Positions 33,301 to 43,700 of a stretch of DNA of 64,000 nt are shown here, one piece after another (the first letter of the stretch is position 1; every line of letters starts with the position of its first letter). The stretch covers positions 111,798,688 to 111,862,687 of the forward strand of contig NC_086025.1 in assembly GCF_036323735.1 (NCBI RefSeq). Direction: 5' to 3'. The translations under genes and the position numbers were made by a program. The notes below the pieces were generated by a model that was not told the origin of the DNA, made no database searches, and saw only the letters and a program-made list of their open reading frames with translations. Source of the DNA: Rattus norvegicus. Lineage: Eukaryota; Chordata; Mammalia; Rodentia; Muridae.

Positions 33301-36300
33301 TGACTAAGACAGCATGTTAAGATCCCTTAGGCCACAGAAGGGCATGGTTGTTGGAGGCCAAGAAAATCTGTTTGGACCATTCTGGCTTTCATCCCAAAGA
33401 TAGGGAATCCAATCCAGAAGTCACCTTGGCTGTGGCCCAAGAGGCAGGGCCATAGGCAGAAGTATTCCTTGCTCTCACATAGCAACAATGTGGAGTGGTG
33501 ACCTCTCCTCCCCTAGTACTCATGTTTGTTCTGCCTTACTCCACCCTCCACAGCAGCTTTAGGCAAGCCTCACTTCAGGGCCTGCAGCCCTGAGTACAGT
33601 AAGGCCAGTCCCTCCACAAGACCACTGAAGATTCCAGAAGCAACTACATCCAGGGGTCTACAAGTCAAAGTACTCAGCACAGACCAGCAATCTCCTCCGT
33701 TCTCATCCTCACCCACCCCTAGGTGAAATAACCTGGTCACAGGTATCCAGGTTCAACAACTGAGAATTGAGTGCCACCAGGCCCAAATACAGAATTCCCA
33801 CTTTATAGATGAGAAAACTGAGGCTTGGAGAAGGCAACCAGCCTATTACTGGCAAAGCCCTTAGAGACCCCTGAACTCTAAGGTTCCTCTCTATGATTCT
33901 TCCTACTTGCTCTAGGTGCCCAGACTCAGGCCTGACGAATATAGGTTACCACTGTCTTTCTAGTGTTCCTTCCGGTGGTTACACACAGCTGCACCTGAAT
34001 ATTCTTTTATTTGCATGCTTACTCAGGACTCTGGAAGGCACACAAAGGCCTGATGGGCAGGCAATTGCCCCCAGAAGGCAAGAAGTAGCCATGGGGTCTC
34101 TGAGGATCTGTTTTTCATTTCTGCCATATTCAGTACCTTCAGGAACACTCAGTCAAGGCCTCCCCATCCCCCATGCCGTATATCTGTTCTGCTGAACCCA
34201 GAGGAACCTCCCCGAATCCATCCCACAGAACAGACCTTGACCTTGGTGGTGTGCATTTGTGTCCAGCAAATCCTCTTACAGAATGGGGCACGTAGCCCAT
34301 CCCCTGCCTGTCTAGATGGCCCTGGACTTTGCTCAGTGCCTTCCCCTCCAAAGAGCCCCTGGAACAAAAGCCATGTGCTGTGACAGGGCTGGGGATCTCT
34401 GCTTGTTTATGAACAACCAGGAAACGCAAAGTCAAGCGGTTGGGCTGAACCCACCACGAACAAGTGGCTGAGCTGGAATGAAAACCCAGGCTCTCTGACA
34501 CTCCCGGGCAATCAGAAGAGGTAGGAAGAGTTGTAGAAAAGAGAAGGACTTTAGAACGCAGGCAGCCTGTGTCCCCTCTCCAAGCCTCAGTTTTCCTCAT
34601 TTGTAAAGTGCTGGGAGGCTATGTCTGGGCCCCGTTGTCACTCATTTCTTGGTTTGCTTTTCAGCCTGCTGACAAAGCTCAATGGCCAGCTTTGCTCTCC
34701 CTTCCCCCCAGTTTTCGTTCCAAGAAGCAAAAGGGCTTTGAGCCAAGAGCAGGAGGGGCTGCAGGTATCCCATGTCCAGAGTCTCTGGAAAGCGCCTAAT
34801 GAGTGTGCATCTTTCTCTCCTGACCTTCCCAGAGCCAAGCAGGCGGGGGAAATCAAAGGCCTGGAGAGAGTGAGACTGGAGCGGTGCCAACCTCTGCTAA
34901 CTCTATGTGTGGCCTTGATCTGCTCCTGCCTCTGCCTAGGCCCCCCTCTGTCCAGTGGGATAACAATTTAGTATTAAGACTGTGAAAACAGGGTTGCGCA
35001 CATCAGCTGGCAGAAAGGAAGAGACATTTTGCAACAAGTTAGGTAAAATGTTATCCTGGAGTTAAATCGTGTAGGGAAGGAGCACTTACTGATTAAAAAG
35101 ATAGAGAAAGGTGTGAGGTGAGCCACCACCAGCCCTGTACTCTGGAAAAGCAAAACGTGGGGTTGCCTCTAGTCAGGTGCCTCTAGAAGGCAGCATTTCG
35201 TGTCCTGAGATTTTTTTTTCCTCACTCCTAAGCTGTACAGACTCCTTCAGGCTTCCCCACACATACAAAAGGGGACCCAAGGGCCATCTTTCTGGGAATG
35301 CCTGGCACAGGAGGCTCCCCTGAAGCCTAGGAAGTGGTGGTGGGGCTGAATGGGTTTGTATCTGGATTGAGAACCCTGGTTTAAAACAAAATGGTACTGG
35401 GATCAAATCCAGATTCTGTCACTTAACTGACCAAGTAACAATCTTCTGGTGTTTCATCTAAGTTAGGTATTTCCCCCCATCAATATCCCTGGCACAAGCT
35501 GACAGCTGCTGTAAGGGCTCCATAGACAGGCTGCAACAACTTGTTGAGGTTAGGAACTGAGCTGCCTTTCACAGACACTAGTCAGGGTCACAAAAGAGCT
35601 CAGGGAAGAACCTTGTTGGTGTTTGAAAGGGTTTCCCGGCCCTAAAGGGTGTGAAGATATTTGTAGACCTCTATACAGCCATTCAAATGACCGCTTGTCG
35701 GTAGAACATCTTTTGGTACATCAACATCTCCCACGTACATCAACAGCACGTGGGAGAGCTGGTGACTGGAAGTGGACCGTAGACAGGCCAGCAGTCACCT
35801 AATGGGGGCAGCTTCTTAGCACCCACCTATGGCACACAGGGCCCTGGTGTGTGCTACAAAAGCCTTTAAAGTTAGCTGTCCACACCCATTTTACAGATGG
35901 AAAGGCAAGTCTACCTGGAGGGACTGAGGGTCCCAGCTGTTTTAATTCCCCATCTTTCTGTTGTACAGTTCTCCCAGGGGGAACAGAAACACCTACCTAC
36001 TGCATCGGGCTCCGGTTGTGTGCCCAGGTACCGTCCCTGGGCCCGAGAATCCACCAGCTGGAACCTTTTAGACTGGAGGTTCTCCAGGACCTGCTCATAG
36101 GTCTTGAGCAGGGAGCGGTTCAGTGTGGCTTTGAAAACGGCTGGCTCTGGCCGCGAGGGTTCAGATGTCACCGGGTGGCCCTCCTTCAGCCAGTTCCGGA
36201 AACCACCATTGAGCACTGATACTGTGCGGTGGCCAAACACACGAAACATCCACCATACTCTGGGTGCATAGAAGCTGCCCAGGTCGTCTCCATCGTATAC

Positions 36301-36591
36301 CACGACGTGTGTGTCGTTGCTTATGCCCAGGTTGCCCACGTAGTCCCCAAAGTGGGCCTCACTGGGCAGCATCATCTCGTAAGGCGAAGTCGTGTCCCGG
36401 CACTCCTCTATATCAAAGAAGGACGCGCCAGGCACGTGTCGCTCCTGGTACTCTTTGCGTGCCTGGCGGGTCCCTGGTGAGTACCATGACGCGTCCAGCA
36501 CCCGAAGGCTTGGCCCCACCTTGCCGGACCGAATGGATTCCGCCAGCCACTTGGTGGAGACCAGCGCTCGATAGAGCACCTGATGAACCAT
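30042..36591 (-). CDS. Tst: Thiosulfate sulfurtransferase (rhodanese), two coding exons
   Basis: CDS = complement(join(30042..30340, 35997..36591)), 894 nt, 297 aa. TST moves sulfane sulfur from thiosulfate to cyanide, giving thiocyanate, and also handles glutathione persulfide; it is a mitochondrial matrix enzyme imported without a cleaved presequence. The protein begins MVHQVLYRALVSTKWLAESI. The N-terminal, non-catalytic rhodanese domain spans about residues 11-143 and the catalytic domain about 173-288, with the active loop CRKGVTA at Cys248. Arg187 and Lys250, which bind the anionic substrate, are present. The intron is phase 1 after codon 198. Mpst lies head-to-head on the other strand. 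The chosen ATG gives the family's standard length; the frame is open upstream, but that part is 5' UTR or intron. Confidence 0.97.
30935..31035 (+). repeat. MIR SINE
   Basis: It contains 'gtgttcaaatcccacctcagccatttac' and 'gcccctcagtttccccatggggag', a clear MIR core and 3' end. Confidence 0.75.
31222..31365 (+). repeat. Old B1-type SINE
   Basis: 'ggtggtaactcacagttgcagtccc', 'gctgaggcaggaggatcc' and 'gggccaacctagtctatgcagtgag' follow the B1/Alu-like order but are diverged. Confidence 0.7.
32076..32358 (-). repeat. B4/RSINE-type SINE, antisense, with (GGGT)n
   Basis: A (GGGT)n run (32083-32109) is followed by 'gacatggaggtcagaggacc', 'ctgcctccccagtgctggggtcctggc', 'aactcaggtcctcatggtcac' and 'actgagcaacctccccagcc', the reverse complement of a rodent tRNA/B1 composite SINE. 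Confidence 0.75.
32840..33311 (+). repeat. Rodent interspersed repeat, about 470 bp
   Basis: It begins 'ctattcctggttgtcaacttgac', includes 'ggaatgaactacaatccag', 'aggtgtggtggtgcacacctttaatc' and 'gacctacataaggacattgg', and ends 'agagaaccctgactaagac'. This is a widespread rat/mouse repeat, apparently with a B1 piece inside. The name is not assigned. Confidence 0.75.
33795..33850 (-). repeat. MIR 3' fragment, antisense
   Basis: 'ctttatagatgagaaaactgaggcttggagaagg' is the reverse complement of the MIR 3' consensus. Confidence 0.75.
34560..34618 (+). repeat. MIR 3' fragment
   Basis: 'ctccaagcctcagttttcctcatttgtaaagtg' matches the MIR 3' end. Confidence 0.7.
35350..35462 (+). repeat. MIR-like fragment
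   Basis: 'tactgggatcaaatccagattctgtcac' followed by 'ctgaccaagtaacaatc' resembles a diverged MIR core. Confidence 0.4.
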
Positions 36592-36612
36592 AGTGTCAGC
36601 TCTGCGTGTCAC
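35997..36612 (-). CDS. Tst: Tst coding exon 1 (N-terminal rhodanese domain)
   Basis: The coding part is 36591-35997 (595 nt, 198 codons plus one base) and ends at donor GTAG|GTAGGT (GT at 35996-35995). Upstream of the ATG, a pyrimidine-rich stretch and CGCGCCAG suggest an acceptor with the exon starting at 36612, so the first exon of the mRNA would be non-coding and further upstream. Conserved segments include LDASWYSPG, HVPGASFFDI, VVVYDGDD, APRVWWMFRVFGH and QLVDSRAQGRYLGTQPEP. Confidence 0.95.
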
Positions 36613-38144
36613 CTGGCGCGGGTGGGAACCGGGAAAGAGAACAGGCCTGTGAGGACTGAGTGCGGTGGGTGGAGACCGGGAGGCGGGGCTGTTGTCCCCA
36701 CTACAGTTTCCCAGCGTGCAATGGTAACTACATTCAGAGCCAGTCTCACAGTGGGAGAGGTTGGCACATTCCCTAGGGAAAGCCTGCCCCACCCCCTCCC
36801 ACTGCCTTGGCGCCCTCCCTTTCTGGTGCCTAAGAGGGCAGGTGGGCGTGGCCAAGAGTTTAGGAGCATTCCTATAGCAGCCACTGGTGGGAGGGGCTGG
36901 CTCAGGACACTGTCTGCAAGAATGGGAAAAACAAACACAAGCCCTAGAATGAGAAGATGGCCCTTGGGCTTCGAGTCGCCTGTCCCGGGAGCACTGACCA
37001 CTCTCCATCCCTTCTGCTTTCGTTTCCTGCAGCCTTAGTTCTCTGGCTTCTAGAATGCCCTATTCCGGTGAAAGAACTCCAGGCACCCTGCCCTGCTTTC
37101 GCCACCAGAACCCAGCCAGAGGACCCATCCTGGGAGGTTCGCTGCACTCAATCGCCCCAAAAGCGGCGCTGGCACTTGCCCTTGCGCTCTGGAGAAGCTG
37201 GTGGGTTCAAACCAGCAGCTGGGAGTGTTCCCAAGTGGACTGCACCATTGTACCGCCTCCCATAGGGATGAGGAGAGACACCTCTCTCAAAGACAGTCGG
37301 GACTCCAAACAGCTTCTGCGGCTTCGCACGTGAATCCTGTTTGCCCCTCCTGGTATAATATTTCTCATACCCAACAGGTGCTATTGGAGGCTCGAGGTGA
37401 CACTGAGGCAGAGTACAACCCGGCTTCATGGCGCGTGCCCTCCCCCGCAGTCCGGGGAATGGAAGGTGCAAGGGCTCGGAGTGGCCCAGGCAGTGGGCTG
37501 TGCCCAAGTCTCCTCCCTTCGGCTGGCCGCAGGTTGGTGGCGGAAGGAGGGGACCTCTGAGGGCGCGGGGAGGGGGTGACATGGCGGAGCTGGGGAGTGG
37601 GGAGCGCGAAACCCTGGTACCTACTGCCCAATGCGTCCTATTTGCTTTTCTATGAGAGAGGGTGCGTAGCGAGGCACCACGCGGGAGTGGAGGGAGTGGA
37701 GGAGGGGATGCAGTCTATGAGAGAAGAGTTTCCAGGGCGCCCCTAATTTGCCTTACGGGGGGCTGTCCATGGCTACTTGTGACCGCCTATGGGTTGGGGT
37801 GGGATAAGAGACAGGTGGATAGTAGTGGCCGGAAGAAGTTTGGAATGACCTCCTGAGAAAGTAGCAGGGCCCGAGAGAATAAACAAAGCAATTTAGAGGG
37901 GCTGTGGTGAGAAGACCCAGCGTGCCCCAAGAGGAGAAAGTAGCAGAACGCACTGGAATGAAATGAAACTAACCTTTATCAGGCTCTCCTTGCCGAGTGC
38001 CTTAAACGACCCTGCGGGATTGAGCTGAAACTTCTCCCAACAGGAGAAACAAGTAGAGCCAGGAGGTGCCAGGGCACGTAGTGGAGAAGGGACTAATTTC
38101 TCACCTGAAGCCCAAAGTGGTGGGAGCTGTTGGTCCTTGAAGCC

Positions 38145-38199
38145 TGATGATGATGGTGGTGGTGGTGGTGGTGGTGGTGGTGATGGTGATGGTGATGGA
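38145..38199. repeat. (GAT/GGT)n microsatellite
   Basis: TGATGATGA, then about ten GGT units, then GATGGT units. The minus strand reads as poly-His or poly-Pro in open frames that are artefacts. Confidence 0.93.
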
Positions 38200-38961
38200 T
38201 AGTCTTGGGCTTCAATTTTTGCCACTTCATTGTAAATTTATATAAATGCCAATAAGCAAAATATCTGGAAATAGAGCGTGGCTCTTGCAAACCAGCGGTA
38301 CACCACCTCTCTAGTCTACTCTGGTCCCCTGGAATGCTTTTCTCCTGGACACCCCTCCCCTCCCCGTTTTTTGAACATCAATTCTGCCCTGAAAAACTGT
38401 CATGATGTGTTGCAAACATTCAAACACTGCTTAGCATTTTCCCAGCGTACACTGAACTTTGAGATTAACAGTAGGGAAAAGAATGAACCAGGAGGGTCCC
38501 AGTGAGGAGATGCTCTTCGGTGCCTGCCCACCCCCTGCATGAGTGGGGCATATAGGCTCACACTAGCTTAGGATGGCCTCGTCCCATCCTATGTGTCCTG
38601 ATGAACCTCCAGGGAGCCACTCTCCCTGGGATCCTAGCCCTCCAAGCACAAAGAAGCCTTGTCTTTTTCGTTTCTGCCCCTTGTGGATACCCATAGCCTA
38701 GCCTCTCTGACCCTCTTTCCGCTGTCTAGGGCTTTTTCTTGATAACTGTCAATCAAGCTGGGAGGTAGTGACCTCAGACCTCTGAAATCCCACCCCCTAG
38801 AAGTCTAAGATAGGCCAGCTGTAGATTCAAGAGCCATTTGGAGAGTAAAGGAAGAAATAACGGGTTTGCACTCAACTTCCCTAAAAGATCATTCAAAGAA
38901 GCTGTTATAGGGTAGATGGTGGCCCTTCTATATTCATATTTTTAATCTCATTAAGAGGTAG

Positions 38962-39112
38962 GTTTTGGAGTTAGGCATGTGGTATATACTTGTAACTTAC
39001 CACCACCTCACCCCCTGGAAGCTGAGCAGGAAAAGAAACCAGGCTAGCCTCGAACTCACAGGGCTCTAGAGCTGGGATAAAAGGTGTGTACCACCAGTGC
39101 CTGGCTTACCCT
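38962..39112 (-). repeat. B1-related SINE, rearranged
   Basis: The right part ('ggctagcctcgaactcacag', 'gctgggataaaaggtgtgtaccacc') is an antisense B1. The left part ('ggcatgtggtatatacttgtaac') looks like a sense B1 head, so this may be two fragments. Confidence 0.55.
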
Positions 39113-39403
39113 TTTTCTTATCCCTAGGTTGCAGAAGTGTGCTTCTGCTTCCCTCACAAAGTCCTTCTGCCTTCTCTCTCCTGTGCAAGCTGAGGTAGAA
39201 GCCATGGTGTTCAAACTAAACTCCAGAATTCCTCACTTGATTGTTGCTTGAGCTGCTCTGGGGGCCAACCACAGTCAAGGGTTCTCAATGTGTACCACCT
39301 CCCCAAACCCACCCCACACAGGGCCTAGGCCAGTGATCCTAGCCTACCCCCACTTAGTACCTTGGTTTCTGTTGTTTGTTTAGGTCTTTTGTTGTTCTGA
39401 GTT

Positions 39404-39416
39404 TTTTGTTTGTTTG

Positions 39417-39453
<37 letters not shown>

Positions 39454-39592
39454 CTGATTGATTTTATCTCCTTTTGCTGAGTAGTCTGGGCTGGGCTGGA
39501 ACTTCCTATGTAGAGTAGGCTGGCCCTGACCTCTGTTCCTCCTACCTCAGTCTCTTGAGTACTGGTATTATAGGAGGTACAGCTCCCAACTC
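39404..39592 (-). repeat. B1 SINE, antisense, with (GATT)n tail
   Basis: A (GTTT)n(GATT)n run (39404-39464) precedes 'ctgggctgggctggaacttcctatg' and 'cctacctcagtctcttgagtactgg', an antisense B1. The microsatellite sits at the position of the SINE A-tail. Confidence 0.75.
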
Positions 39593-40171
39593 AGGTAATT
39601 GCAAGTGTATCAAGGGGCCTCAGTGGCTTTGAGAAAAAGGTGACGGCACCAAACCTTAAGGGTGTTCCTTCAGCAGGCTGGGGAGAGGCTGCTTTGTCAG
39701 CTGTTGTAATACACGAGGATTAAATGGCACTGGGCGAAGGGTGAATTCTGGTTATTGTTCCCATTGGACTCCTAGACCGGCTCCATGAATGAGTGGATCT
39801 GATTGGCTATGAAGCTGGACTGCATCTTAGAGAAGGGCTGAAACTTTGGTCTTATTTGCTTTACCTAAGGGCTAATTGAGCCTGGCCCTGGCCCTACCCT
39901 ACTTTGCTGGGTAAGGACTAGAGTGAGGGACTTGCACCACCCTCTCTCTCATGGCCATAATGTCAAGTGAAGCTGCTCATTGTTCAAAGCCTGGCAGGGG
40001 GGCTTCCTAGGTGATAAAGGCAGGACCTGGCTTCACCCCAGGCCCTGTTTGTATTCCTGGACTCTGCTCTACCAGTGCGCAGGCTCCACCTACGCCGGTT
40101 AGCACACATGCCCTAACCGCAATCCCTGAGACAGGCTAGTCTCTCATTCTGGTATCTTTCCTGTCTTGCAG

Positions 40172-40793
40172 CCCTGCAATCCGAGCGTCCCCTAGGCCAT
40201 GGCTGCCCCACAGCTTTTCCGAGCTCTGGTATCTGCTCAGTGGGTGGCGGAGGCTCTGAAATCCCCTCGCGCCTCTCAGCCGCTGAAGTTACTGGATGCG
40301 TCCTGGTACCTACCCAAGCTGGGCCGCGATGCGCGACGCGAGTTTGAGGAGCGCCACATCCCGGGCGCCGCCTTCTTTGACATCGATCGTTGCAGCGACC
40401 ACACATCGCCCTACGACCACATGCTGCCTAGTGCCACGCATTTCGCCGACTACGCGGGCAGCTTGGGCGTGAGTGCCGCTACACACGTCGTGATCTACGA
40501 CGGCAGCGACCAGGGCCTCTATTCCGCTCCGAGGGTCTGGTGGATGTTCCGTGCCTTCGGCCACCACTCTGTGTCGTTGCTGGACGGCGGCTTCCGCTAT
40601 TGGCTGAGCCAGAACCTGCCAATTAGCTCTGGCAAAAGCCCCTCGGAACCTGCGGAGTTCTGCGCGCAGCTCGATCCCTCCTTCATCAAGACCCACGAGG
40701 ATATCCTGGAGAACTTGGATGCCCGGCGCTTCCAGGTAGTGGACGCCCGCGCAGCTGGCCGTTTCCAAGGCACACAGCCAGAACCCCGAGATG
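40172..40793 (+). CDS. Mpst: Mpst coding exon 1
   Basis: A good acceptor (TTCCTGTCTTGCAG, ending at 40171) puts the exon start at 40172, with 27 nt of 5' UTR, so an upstream non-coding exon is implied. The coding part is 40199-40793 (595 nt), ending GAT G|GTAACG. It is CpG-rich. Conserved segments include LDASWYLPK, HIPGAAFFDI, VVIYDGSDQG, APRVWWMFRAFGH and VVDARAAGRFQGTQPEP. Confidence 0.93.
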
Positions 40794-43700
40794 GTAACGC
40801 GCTGGGGAAACAGGCAGATGGGGATGTGGGGACAGGCTGGTGTGTGCTCCGGACACTGCCTAGCCTTGTGCTAGCATTTCACCCATGCAGAGCAAGGGAG
40901 AAGGGCTAGTTGCTGGCTACTTTACTCTAAGCCTCCGCTTCCTTCTTGTAATGGAGGCCGCAATACTACCTCGCCGTTTTAGAATTCTGAGCTGAGGTTG
41001 CCTAAGTATCTCCAGGGCACCCAGAGCTCGACAATCCACTAACTGTAATACCGAGCTTCTGTACAGCCACCCCAAAATAGCAGAAGGCAGCCCCCACCAA
41101 GTTTAGGAAGGACCCAAGCTTGGTCCATCTGGTCTAGCCTGCAGATCCTGAGTTGATAGGGTGCCCGACGCTTGCAACTGCCGCCTGAGTAATATTTAAG
41201 AGATTCTGAGAGGGTGTTAGGATGGGTGGCTCAACATGGTTGGTGCCCCAGGTGAGAGCCAAGCCGGCTGCTATGGCCCGGGCTTCTCCGGGCAAAGTCT
41301 TGTGTAATGCGGGAAGGAATCTCACAAAGCAGGCAGAGCTATGGCCATGGTGGGGTGAGCCGAACCTCTCAGGAGCTAGGTGCAACCAGCCTTCAGCACC
41401 CACAGATACCACATTCCAGTGTTTAAACAACCTCAGAAAAGTTTTCTTTTTTTTCTGTACTGAGGGTTTGCCCTTCCTTTCCCTGCCATTACTCCTGAAT
41501 GACACAGTGTAACTACATAGCATTTACAGCTATAGTGAGCATCGAAAGAGATCTAGAGATGGGTGTGGCTGTAATCCCAGCATTTGGAGGCCGAGACAGG
41601 TAGATCACCAGTTCGAGGCCAGCCTGGGCTATATGTAGTAATTCCCAGGTAGCCTGAACTAGAGAGTGAGATCCTGTCTCAAAATGCAAAAGGGAGAGAA
41701 AGGAGTTGGGGCAGATCCAACGACATGTTCAATGTCAGGAGGGTGTGTGTAGATTACATGACGGGACACCATTTCATGTGATTTGGTATCGTGGAGGGTC
41801 CAGGCACCAATTCTCCTGAAAATATGGAGCAATGCCTGCGCTGCCATTGTGTAGGTGAGGAGAATAGTCCTGGAATGGCTGCCTTGCCAGAGACCTCAGG
41901 AAGGGACCTCTCTGCATTCAGACTCCCTGCATACTTAACCACAGTGAGCAACCATTTCTCTACAGCCTGCCAGGGTACAGGAACCAGCCATGGCCCTGGA
42001 AGCTCTGTCATGCCCTCTCTACTGGTACAGGCTTCTGCTCAGAGCCCTATCTCTGTTTTGCATTGTGTAGTGCCTGGCAGGTCAGCTCACTCCTCTGGAT
42101 GGTGACCCCGGCCTGTGTGGGATGAAAGCAGGGGTAAGAGTTAACGTGCTCCAGGCTGCCAGGCTGGAAGCCATGCTAGTTTAAAGCTTCACCATTTCTC
42201 CTCCACAGTCCCTGACTTGGCCAAGTACACCTGTAAATTGCTCCTTCAGTCCAGCAGATCAGGGTTCGTGTTTTGCTTTGAGGACCCTGGATCAATAGCT
42301 CGCTCTTCTCCCTGCTTTGAGAAGGGCTGCATGGGGTGACTTTTAGGAGATCCACTTCATTGGGGATGACTAACACACTGGATCCTCTCGGAGCTCAGGA
42401 GCTCTGTCTCCTGCCATCCTCTGAGGAGAGAGACCAGCAACTCCCACAAAGACAGGGAAACCAAGGCAGAGGGCTCTCACACACTCATTTTGGGATCTAG
42501 ACAGCCCAGATTTGACTGACAGCTGTGTGGTTTCATTCTGATGTGAGTCTTAGCCCTCCTGTGAAAATGGGGCTTTAGTAACCTCTGGCTGGAAGAAAGC
42601 TAGAAACAAAATGTACATTGGAGCCCTTGGGGCTTCCAAGCAATGGGTAAAGTGACAGTCCCCTTATCCACACATTTCTGGCCTTGCTAGGTCTCCCCCC
42701 TTTTTATTGGGTATTCTTATTTATATTTCCAATGTTATCCCCTTTCCTGTTTTCCCATCCATAACCTCCCACCCCATCCCCCTCCCCCTGCTTCTATGAG
42801 GGTGTTCCCCTACCCTCCCACCCACCCCTTCCAACCTCCCCGCCCTGACATTCCTCTACATATGCAGCTGGAACCATGGGTCTGTCCATGGTAGCAGAGG
42901 ATGGCCTTATTGGGCATCAATGGGAGCCTACCAAGGCTCGATGTCCCAGTGTAGAGGAATGTCAGGGCGGGGAGGTTGGAAGGGGTAGTGGTTTAGTCCC
43001 TGGGAGCTCTGATTGGTTGGTATTGTTGTATTTATGGGGTTGCAAACCCCTTCACCTCCTTCAATCCTTTCTCTAACTCCTCCACTGGGGGACCTGGTTC
43101 TCAGTTCAATGGTTTGCTGCTAGCATTCGCCTCTGTATTTGTCTTGCTCTGGCAAAGCCTCTCAGGAGACAGCTATATCAGGCTCCTGTCAGCATGCACT
43201 TCTTGGCATCAGCAATACTGTCTGGGTTTGGTGGTTCTTTTGGTTTTTTGGACAGAGTCTCGTGTAGCCCCAGTTGGCTTCAAACACACTATGTCACTAT
43301 GCCACTCAGGATGACTTTAAACTTCTGCTCCTCCACTTGCCTTCACCTACCAAGTGCTGGGCTGAAAGGCAGACATCACCAGGGAAAAAAAAATTTTTTT
43401 TTGAAGCACTGAGGGTGAAACCCAAGGCTTCGTGCATATTAGGCAAGCACTCTACTAGCTGAGCCATATCCTCAGATCGAGACTAAATTCTTTTAAGAAT
43501 AAAGTCTAATGTCCCCTATGACCAGAAGTTCAAAACCTCCTTCCAGGTACATTGAGGTTTTTCTGCCCCTCTGCCTCACCATTTTCTGAACCTTGGTGAC
43601 CATGACGCTTTGTGCATCATTCCAAGGCTCCTGGGTTCTTCCTGTCTGTGATGCTCTCAGTCACACTGTCAGGACCTCTGATTGGCTGGCTTCAGCCTGG

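Larger units (their letters stand above)
30341..35996. other. Tst intron between the coding exons
   Basis: A 5.66-kb GT-AG intron. Repeats inside are listed at 30935, 31222, 32076, 32840, 33795, 34560 and 35350. The remaining sequence (31370-32070, 33320-33790, 34620-35340, 35470-35990) shows no exon I can support. Confidence 0.75.
36613..40171. promoter_or_regulatory. Divergent Tst-Mpst promoter region and 5' non-coding sequence
   Basis: The two start codons are 3.6 kb apart and point away from each other. The part nearest Tst (36400-37600) has many CpGs, GC-box-like GGCGGGG (36681), a YY1-like AAGATGGC (36954) and a near-ZNF143 site CTACAGTTTCCCAGCGTGC (36701-36719). Non-coding first exons of both genes should lie here, but I cannot place their ends. 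Repeats occupy 38145-38199, 38962-39112 and 39385-39592. 37600-38140 and 38300-38950 show nothing specific. Confidence 0.6.

Noticed and set aside
36592..37008. N-terminal extension of Tst through an open upstream frame
   Set aside because: The extension crosses a likely splice acceptor at 36613 and would add about 139 residues absent from the family. The MVHQ start gives the standard 297 aa.
40310..40768. 152-codon minus-strand frame opposite Mpst exon 1
   Set aside because: Antisense shadow of a GC-rich coding exon; no independent domain.
40794..40909. Read-through of Mpst exon 1 into the intron giving a 236-aa product
   Set aside because: A consensus donor (GGTAAC) at 40794 and exact phase match to 44366 make the spliced form the clear choice. 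Intron retention could occur but is not supported by sequence.
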